A DNA stretch of 64,000 nt. Source: Streptomyces parvus (lineage in GTDB: Bacteria > Actinomycetota > Actinomycetes > Streptomycetales > Streptomycetaceae). How positions within the stretch are numbered: the first letter of the stretch is position 1; each line of letters opens with the position of its first letter. Below the pieces are notes generated by a model, which saw nothing but the letters and a program-made list of their open reading frames with translations, was not told the origin of the DNA and did no database searches. This document shows, in pieces, positions 59,701-64,000 of the stretch. The position numbers were made by a program, and so were the translations under genes. The DNA lies in assembly GCF_014648875.1 (NCBI RefSeq), contig NZ_BMRY01000006.1, positions 124,001 through 188,000 on the forward strand. The letters are read 5' to 3'.

Positions 59701-60468
59701 CGGCTGCTGAACCGGCTCGGCAGCCGTCTGCTCGGCGGCCACCGGCTCAACCGCCACCGGCTCCGCGACGGGCTGCTCCGGCTGTGCCCCCCACGGGGCG
59801 CCGGCCTGCGGCGGGATCTCGCCCAGCTGCGGGCCCGGCAGGGTCGAGGGGTCCTCGGCCGGGATGTCGAAGTACTCGGGGCCGGTCGTCGGCGGGCCCG
59901 CGTGGCGGGCCGGCGGGGCGGTCCGGGTGGCGCCGGCAGGGCCCCGGTCGGCCAGGGAGCGTACGACGCCGCCCTGCGTACCGCCGCCGTACGACGGGGG
60001 GTCGGCGGCGGCCGGGCCCCGGTGCAGGGGACGGCGGGCGGGGGCAGGCGCGGCGGCGTGCGCGCCCACCGGTGCGGGGGCGGGCGCCGGGATGCGTACG
60101 CCGTTGAGGTCCACGGAACCGGAGTCGCGGCCACCGGTCTCGTGGGTGCTGGGCGTCTCCGCGGCGGGGGCCTCGTGGAACTGCTGCGCGGGAACCTGCG
60201 GCTGGGGCAGGCCCGGACCGTGTTCGGCCACCGGCGGCTGCGCCGTCGCGGTCTGCGCGAGGGGCTGGCCCTGCGTGGGGGCGGGGGCGGCCTGCGGGTC
60301 GCTCCAGGCGCCCTGGGAGGTCGGCATCAGCAGAAGGTCGTCGTCCTCGGGAGTGTGCTCGGAGGGGTCGAGGAAGGTGTGCGCGTCCGGGGCGGGGATG
60401 CCCGGCTGCTCCACCATGCCTGCGTTCTCCGGCAGTCCCTCGCCCGGGATCTGGCCGGTGTCAGTCAT
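56800..60468 (-). CDS. cobT: BluB-CobT fusion: DMB synthase plus DMB phosphoribosyltransferase
   Basis: The 1222-aa protein has three parts. Residues 1-640 are a low-complexity Pro/Glu/Ala/Val/Gln-rich stretch of many PEQ/PVAE-type repeats. Residues about 650-860 are a BluB-like flavin destructase, with RRDIRNGF, PSVGHSQPWDF and GVGWVSFFDEREM, which makes 5,6-dimethylbenzimidazole from FMN. Residues about 868-1222 are CobT, with FAGDHGVHAQGVTAWP, the phosphate-binding GEMGIANTTASA and catalytic Glu region, which activates that base to alpha-ribazole phosphate for B12. The start is GTG 60468. Homologues in the genus have a similar fusion; the N-terminal length is variable. Confidence 0.9.
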   Translation of the reverse strand: MTDTGQIPGEGLPENAGMVEQPGIPAPDAHTFLDPSEHTPEDDDLLLMPTSQGAWSDPQAAPAPTQGQPLAQTATAQPPVAEHGPGLPQPQVPAQQFHEAPAAETPSTHETGGRDSGSVDLNGVRIPAPAPAPVGAHAAAPAPARRPLHRGPAAADPPSYGGGTQGGVVRSLADRGPAGATRTAPPARHAGPPTTGPEYFDIPAEDPSTLPGPQLGEIPPQAGAPWGAQPEQPVAEPVAVEPVAAEQTAAEPVQQPEQVVAEPEQAVTAEQPVTEPAVAEQAEAVAEQPVQAEQPVQTAPPVQPVEQQVQQPEQAAVSAPEDVRVAPVASVAPAAPVEQLHQPAQPVQPAAEVQPEPAPQAVPAETVVPEPVPVAMPPAGPVLVPEAEAAQPEAPAEPAEAPIQAPADEATAQELPEPVEPVEAQQVVAVTPEPEAQAVQVDAAAPGPQAPVQDQPVVEQVAQPEPVVQPEQVAQPEQEQPVEPAQAAAVAESPEAVVAPEPAVAQPEQVAAPPTPEPVQPEPVAEEPVEPAEPVAEEVETAGEAAPQQEAAPDPAPAPEPAVAETEPEAAPVIAPDAEDGTGPEVIETPELLPEPQAQAPAEAVQQSEGTPQRVESDQQPVTAVRPEEPAEPLEAVGPAEQPTATPPAPGYDDAEREAVLRVMRERRDIRNGFRSDPIPHEVLLRVLEAAHTAPSVGHSQPWDFVVIRSAETRRSMHELAQSQRDAYAKSLPKGRAKQFKELKIEAILDTPVNIVVTADPTRGGRHTLGRHTQPQMAPYSSALAVENLWLAARAEGLGVGWVSFFDEREMVRALGLPEHLEVVAYLCVGYVDEFPEEPELMQAGWSKRRPLSWVVHEETYGRRALPGAEPHDLLQETISAIRPLDAKALGEAWERQKRMTKPAGALGMLEIISAQLSGLSRMCPPPIPEPAAVAIFAGDHGVHAQGVTAWPQEVTAQMVANFLGGGAVCNAFAAQVGAEVCVVDVGVATDLPATPGLLPRKVRPGTADFTTGPALTREEVLAAIEVGIETARDLVAAGNKALLTGEMGIANTTASAALICVYTGIDAAEVTGRGTGINDEMHARKVDVVRRALDLHQPDPADPIGVLAAVGGLEHAAMAGFLLGGASLRTPVILDGVSAGAAALVARAIAPEALAACIAGHRSAEPGHVAALNKLGLRPLVDLDLRLGEGTGALLALPIVQSAARAMHEVATFDSAGVTEK

Positions 60469-60800
60469 GCGTACCCCTCGCCCATCGTCAGTGCTCCTTC
60501 GGCCCTTCGCCCGGGACGCCGAACCACGGCACGCCGGTGCTCGTCATCAAGAACGAGCGGGCTCGCCGCGCGGCACGAAACGCCCGCGGGCTTCCTATTC
60601 TCGCGGCCGATCGCCGCCGCGACAGGCAGTTCTGCCACGGCTCACTGTGGACTGCGCCACGTTGCGCGTCCCCCGGGTTGTGCCGTACCACAGAGCGGAC
60701 CAAAACAGTCCACTTTTCCGGACATTGACGAACGAAGTGACGAACGCCCGGGCGCGGTACAACAATCGGCCAGCCTACCTCGCGTACCGGGCGTAACGGA
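60469..60800. other. Gene-free region upstream of BluB-CobT
   Basis: The 332 bp include a short direct repeat (GACGAACG at 60727 and 60740). No B12-box riboswitch or coding sequence could be recognised; it should hold the promoter of the BluB-CobT gene. Confidence 0.45.
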
Positions 60801-62039
60801 TCAGGGGGCGAGGTCCGAACGCCCTGCGGAGAGAAGGAACACGACGGACCTCTCCCGCTCGGTCCACACCTCGGTGTCCAGGTCGACGGACTGGAGCAGC
60901 GAGCATTCGACGGTGTACCCGTTGCCGGTGAGGGCCGCGCCGAGCGCCTCGGCCTCGTCCCGGTTGGAGGCGTGGGTGACGATGCGTTCCGGCCGCCGGT
61001 CGATGACGGCCCGGGCCACCGGGACTCCCCCGCCGCCGATCCGTACGACGTCGGGTTCGGGCAGCCGTTCCAGGATGTGCGGGGCGCTGCCGCGGACGAC
61101 CTGGACGGGGACGCCGAAGGCGCGGGCGGCGGCCTCGGTACGGGCGCAGGCGGCCGGGTCGGCGTCCACGGCGAGGACCGCCGCGCCGAAGCGGGCCGCC
61201 TCGACGGCGAGGGCGCCGCTGCCGGAGCCGATGTCCCAGAGGAGGTCGCCGGTGCGGGGGCCGAGGCGGGCGAGCTGGGCGGCGCGCAGGCCGGGGAACT
61301 CCCCCTCGCCGGACTCCTGCATCCGTTCGGCCCCGGCGGCCCGGTAGGCCTCGGCCGGCAGGGCCCAGCCGCGTATCCCCTGCGGGTAGGCAGGCTGGCG
61401 GCCGGCGATCCAGGCACCGGCCGCTGTGGTCTCGGGTCCGCTGCCGATGACGATCACGACGTTGGGGTCGCGCCAGGCGTGATCGGCCGCTTTGTCGGAG
61501 GTGAGGACGGTGACGCGTTCGCGGTCGGTGCCCAGTTCCTCGCAGATGACGAAGGTGCGGTGGATGCCGTCGAGGAGGAGGGCCAGTTCGGCGGGGCCCG
61601 CGCCCGGTGAGGTGAGGACGGCGACCTTGTGGTGGGCGCGGCAGACGTTGACCGCGCGGCGCAGGGTGCGGGGGTGGGCGACGACGATCTGGGCGTCGTC
61701 CCAGGGCATCCCGGCCCGGGCGAAGGCGGTGGCCACGGAGGAGACGGCGGGGACGACCTCGACCTCCAGGCCGTGTTCGCGGGCGCGCAGGGTGCGGACG
61801 ACGCCGAAGAAGCCGGGGTCGCCGCCGGCGAGGACCACGGCGCTGCCGCGGTGTCCGGCGATCCTGCGGGCGGCGAGGTCGACACTGCCGAGCCGGATGC
61901 GTTCGGCGTTCGGTGGCACTTCCGGCAGGGCGAGGTGGTGTGCGGCGCCGGCGACGAGCGTGGCGGCCGAGAGCGCGGCCGTGGCCGCTCCGGACAGTGG
62001 CGAGCCGTCCCAGCCGATCACCGTGACCCGGTCGGCCAT
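60801..62039 (-). CDS. cobL: Precorrin-6Y C5,15-methyltransferase (decarboxylating)
   Basis: The 412-aa bifunctional enzyme of aerobic B12 synthesis has a CbiE-like methyltransferase N-terminal half (about 1-200; VTVIGWDGSPLS, LAGGDPGFFG) and a CbiT-like C-terminal half (about 220-412) with SAM motif WDIGSGSGALAVEAARFG. It methylates C5 and C15 and decarboxylates ring C acetate. The start is ATG at 62039 (MADRVTVIG), with AGGAG upstream; an ATG at 62084 would add 15 unrelated residues. It is same-strand with cobT but 332 nt away. Confidence 0.94.
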   Translation of the reverse strand: MADRVTVIGWDGSPLSGAATAALSAATLVAGAAHHLALPEVPPNAERIRLGSVDLAARRIAGHRGSAVVLAGGDPGFFGVVRTLRAREHGLEVEVVPAVSSVATAFARAGMPWDDAQIVVAHPRTLRRAVNVCRAHHKVAVLTSPGAGPAELALLLDGIHRTFVICEELGTDRERVTVLTSDKAADHAWRDPNVVIVIGSGPETTAAGAWIAGRQPAYPQGIRGWALPAEAYRAAGAERMQESGEGEFPGLRAAQLARLGPRTGDLLWDIGSGSGALAVEAARFGAAVLAVDADPAACARTEAAARAFGVPVQVVRGSAPHILERLPEPDVVRIGGGGVPVARAVIDRRPERIVTHASNRDEAEALGAALTGNGYTVECSLLQSVDLDTEVWTERERSVVFLLSAGRSDLAP

Positions 62040-62125
62040 CGTCGTCTGTCTCCTGGGGGGTCGGAGGGTTTCGGGAGCGTTCACCCGTGTGGTGCGGGGC
62101 GTTTGCCCGGAGGTGCGGGGCGCTG

Positions 62126-62147
62126 CCCCTGCGGTGCCGGGCAGGGG
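62126..62147 (-). terminator. Weak terminator-like hairpin downstream of the GNAT gene
   Basis: A 7-bp stem (CCCCTGC 62126-62132 with GCAGGGG 62141-62147) and 8-nt loop lie 47 nt past the stop, minus strand. Confidence 0.45.
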
Positions 62148-62193
62148 TGAGAGTACCTGGTCCGGGCCAAGGCTCCGCGGGGGGCCTCGGGCG

Positions 62194-62841
62194 CTACTTC
62201 CAGTCGTTGTACGTGCCGTAGCCGCCGGCGTCCGCGAGCTGTTCGGCGACCCCTTCGAGGTCCTCGGGGAGGAGTCCCCAGACGATCAGGTCGGTGCGGA
62301 TGTCGGTCCAGCCGCCGTCGGTGCCGTTCTCGGTGCGGGTGCGGGCGATACGGGCGTTGCGCAGGACGCCCTCGCTGATGCAGCCGAGCTTCTGGGCGAC
62401 CTGCTGGGAGGCGGTGTTGTCGGCGGGGGTGCGCAGCTCGATGCGTTCGAAGCCCTGGTCGCGGAAGAGCCACTCGGCTATGGCGAGCACGGATTCGGTG
62501 GCGTACCCCTCACCGCGGGCCCAGGGGGCGGTGATGTAGCGGACCTCGGTGGAGCGGGTGCGCCAGTCGGTGTTGAGGAGGCGGACGCTGCCGACGAGCC
62601 GCTGGGTGAGGAACTCGGTGACGGCGAGGGCGATGCCCTGGCCGCCGGTGCGTTCCGCGGGGGCGACCCTGCGGACCCAGCGTTCGGCGTCGACCTGGGT
62701 GTACGGGTTCGGTCCGTCCATCCACGCGACGACGGCCTCGTCGTTCATCATCTCGATGTACGCGGGGATGTCGGCCATCTCGAAGGGGCGCATCACCAAC
62801 CTGTCCGTGCTGATGGAGATGGACGGAAAGGTGGTAGTCAT
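62194..62841 (-). CDS. GNAT-family N-acetyltransferase (RimJ/RimL-like)
   Basis: The 215-aa acetyltransferase begins with ISTDRLVMRPFEMADIPAY, typical of the RimJ/RimL group, has an acetyl-CoA loop APWARGEGYATESVLA (about residue 107) and a C-terminal RTPADNTASQQVAQKLG motif. RimJ/RimL enzymes acetylate ribosomal protein N-termini, but this large family also includes antibiotic and polyamine acetyltransferases. The start at ATG 62841 follows GGAG; an upstream ATG at 62853 would add four residues. Confidence 0.9.
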   Translation of the reverse strand: MTTTFPSISISTDRLVMRPFEMADIPAYIEMMNDEAVVAWMDGPNPYTQVDAERWVRRVAPAERTGGQGIALAVTEFLTQRLVGSVRLLNTDWRTRSTEVRYITAPWARGEGYATESVLAIAEWLFRDQGFERIELRTPADNTASQQVAQKLGCISEGVLRNARIARTRTENGTDGGWTDIRTDLIVWGLLPEDLEGVAEQLADAGGYGTYNDWK

Positions 62842-62919
62842 GCGCAACTCCATGCCGAGGACCGGGTAAAAGCACAGCATGCAGCATCGGGTACGGCTTG
62901 TGCATGGGCGGGTCGGCAC

Positions 62920-62963
62920 GACGGAGCCCCGCGCCTCCGGGGAGGGAGGGGCGGGGCTCCGTC
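62920..62963 (-). terminator. Terminator downstream of metQ
   Basis: A 13-bp outer stem (62920-62932 with 62951-62963) with further pairing inside the 18-nt loop (CCTCC with GGAGG), 19 nt past the stop. Confidence 0.85.
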
Positions 62964-62982
62964 GGCAAGTGCCGGGCGGGCG

Positions 62983-63849
62983 TCAGGACTTGGCCGGGGC
63001 GCCGAAGGCCGGGACGATCGAGCCCTGGTAGGTGTCCTCGATGAACTTCTTGACCTCGTCGGAGTTGAGGAGCTTCGCGAGCTTCTCGACGCGCGGGTCC
63101 TTCTCGTTGCCCTCCTTGACGGCCAGGAAGTTGGCGTACGGGTTGCCCTCGGCCTTCTCCAGGGCGATGGAGTCCTTGCCGGGCTTGAGCTTGGCCTCGA
63201 TGGCGTAGTTGCCGTTGATGACGGCGGCGTCCACGTCGTTCAGGGCGCGGGGCACGGTGGCGGCCTCCAGCTCCTTGAACTCCAGGCCCTTCTTGTCGGT
63301 GATGTCGCTCAGCTTGGCGCTGGTGCCGACGCCGTCCTTGAGGGTGATGAGGCCGTTCTCGGCGAGCAGCTGGAGGGCTCGGCCGCCGTTGGTGGTGTCG
63401 TTGGGGACGGCTATGGTCTGGCCGGCCTTGATGTCCTTGAGGTCCTTGACCTTGTTGGAGTAGAGGCCGAGCGGCTCCAGGTGGACGTCGACGACCGGGA
63501 CGATGGTGGTCTTCTGCTTGGCGTTGAAGTCGTCCAGGTAGGGCTTGTGCTGGAAGAAGTTGGCGTCGACCTGGCCGTTCTGGGTGGCGGTGTTCGGCAG
63601 GACGTAGTCCGTGAACTCCTTGACCTCCAGCTTGAGGCCCTCCTTGTCCGCCAGGTTCTTCTTGACGAAGTTCAGGATGTCGGCGTGCGGCGTCGGGGAC
63701 GCGGCGACGACGAGGGCCTTGGAGGTGTCGGCGTTGGCGCCGGTCTCGCTCTTGGACGCGGGGTCGGAGGACGTACCGCAGGCGCTGAGGCCGATGGCGA
63801 GGGCGGCGGTGGCGGCGGCAGCTGCGGTGATCTTGATGTTCTTGCGCAC
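62983..63849 (-). CDS. metQ: D-methionine ABC transporter substrate-binding lipoprotein
   Basis: The 288-aa NlpA/MetQ-family lipoprotein has a signal peptide with basic start, hydrophobic stretch and lipobox LSAC (Cys near residue 24). The mature protein has the NlpA fold signatures: VVAASPTPHADIL, DANFFQHKPYL, GLYSNKVKDLKDIK and AVPNDTTNGGRALQLL. It captures methionine outside the membrane. The start is GTG at 63849. It is preceded on the same strand by the permease gene, 81 nt upstream. No SAM riboswitch was seen in that gap. Confidence 0.95.
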   Translation of the reverse strand: MRKNIKITAAAAATAALAIGLSACGTSSDPASKSETGANADTSKALVVAASPTPHADILNFVKKNLADKEGLKLEVKEFTDYVLPNTATQNGQVDANFFQHKPYLDDFNAKQKTTIVPVVDVHLEPLGLYSNKVKDLKDIKAGQTIAVPNDTTNGGRALQLLAENGLITLKDGVGTSAKLSDITDKKGLEFKELEAATVPRALNDVDAAVINGNYAIEAKLKPGKDSIALEKAEGNPYANFLAVKEGNEKDPRVEKLAKLLNSDEVKKFIEDTYQGSIVPAFGAPAKS

Positions 63850-63930
63850 GAAAAGTGCCTCTTTCTTGTGGTGGTGCGCCCGGACAAGGAGTTCGGGCTC
63901 GGTGGGGACGGAAAGTCTTGGGGGCGGGCC

Positions 63931-64000
63931 TCAGGAGGCGGTGCGGCCGCGGCGGGCCAGCAGCCGGACGGTGAGGTCGCCGATCAGCTGGATCACGGTG
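63931..64000 (-). CDS. metI: Methionine ABC transporter permease, 3' end (partial)
   Basis: Only the last 23 residues are in the window: TVIQLIGDLTVRLLARRGR then TAS and a TGA at 63931-63933. They fit the C-terminus of a MetI-type permease. The gene continues beyond base 64000 on the minus strand. Confidence 0.8.
   Translation of the reverse strand, partial: TVIQLIGDLTVRLLARRGRTAS

Noticed and set aside
60469..60800. Cobalamin riboswitch upstream of BluB-CobT
   Set aside because: No B12-box or typical conserved core could be found on the minus strand.
56545..61347. 1600-aa open frame on the plus strand across the BluB-CobT region
   Set aside because: Antisense to BluB-CobT and cobL, whose domains are clear; the frame is open only because of high G+C codon bias and the low-complexity arm.
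63850..63930. SAM riboswitch before metQ
   Set aside because: The gap is only 81 nt between metI and metQ and shows no S-box core; any leader would lie upstream of the operon outside the window.

Overview
The window is chromosomal core DNA from a Streptomyces-type actinomycete. The evidence is very high G+C, frequent GTG starts, a member of the SsgA-like family that is specific to sporulating actinomycetes (ssgB), a CGNR regulator, and a gene order that matches, as I remember it, the S. coelicolor segment from rpsD (SCO1505) through relA, secDF, ruvABC, pdxST, thrS and ssgB to the cobalamin genes and a methionine ABC transporter. I see no insertion sequence, integrase, phage block, CRISPR array or secondary-metabolite cluster. 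Most gene pairs are separated by strong GC-rich hairpin terminators.

Layout. 0.1-13.5 kb: rpsD; an iron-box-controlled DUF2470 gene; rarA; a VKOR-family protein; a four-gene ABC exporter/two-component operon; hisS with a metallo-hydrolase; a membrane-anchored cyclophilin; a DUF349 protein; an MFS/AhpD pair. 13.6-20.6 kb: relA, apt, secF, secD and yajC. 20.7-23.3 kb: ruvB, ruvA and ruvC, the last with a 27-bp tandem repeat in its 3' end. 23.4-26.5 kb: a YebC-type regulator, pdxT, pdxS and a LemA-like protein. 26.6-29.4 kb: the phosphatidylinositol mannoside operon (pgsA, acyltransferase, pimA). 29.7-37.2 kb: an EF-G paralogue, an unknown membrane protein, a HIT hydrolase, a K+ channel and thrS. 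37.3-43.9 kb: an unknown gene coupled to a DUF4365 gene, a DnaQ-like exonuclease, and a very large multi-spanning membrane protein between two identical tRNA-Val(CAC) genes.

43.4-49.6 kb: a PGPGW membrane protein, ssgB, a CGNR protein, small membrane proteins, a DsbA-like protein, a tandem GNAT and pabB/pabC. 49.7-50.3 kb: a tRNA cluster (Gly, Cys, three Val(GAC)). 50.3-55.2 kb: a zinc-ribbon protein, an aminoglycoside-phosphotransferase-like kinase containing 42-bp repeats, a Ser/Thr kinase and a SpoU-type methyltransferase. 55.2-62.0 kb: corrinoid genes cobA/cysG, a BluB-CobT fusion and cobL. 62.2-64.0 kb: a GNAT acetyltransferase, then metQ and the 3' end of metI.

The genes form recognisable modules: SecD-SecF-YajC in secretion; RuvA-RuvB-RuvC (with RarA) in recombination; Apt and Rel in purine/ppGpp metabolism; PdxS-PdxT in PLP synthesis; PgsA-acyltransferase-PimA in PIM synthesis; PabB-PabC in p-aminobenzoate synthesis; CobA, BluB-CobT and CobL in B12 synthesis. 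I found no clear-cut new multi-gene system. The best leads are the iron-box DUF2470 gene, the DUF4365 pair, the repeat-tailed RuvC, the BluB-CobT fusion with a giant acidic/proline-rich N-terminus, and a 62-bp palindrome ending exactly on two convergent stop codons.
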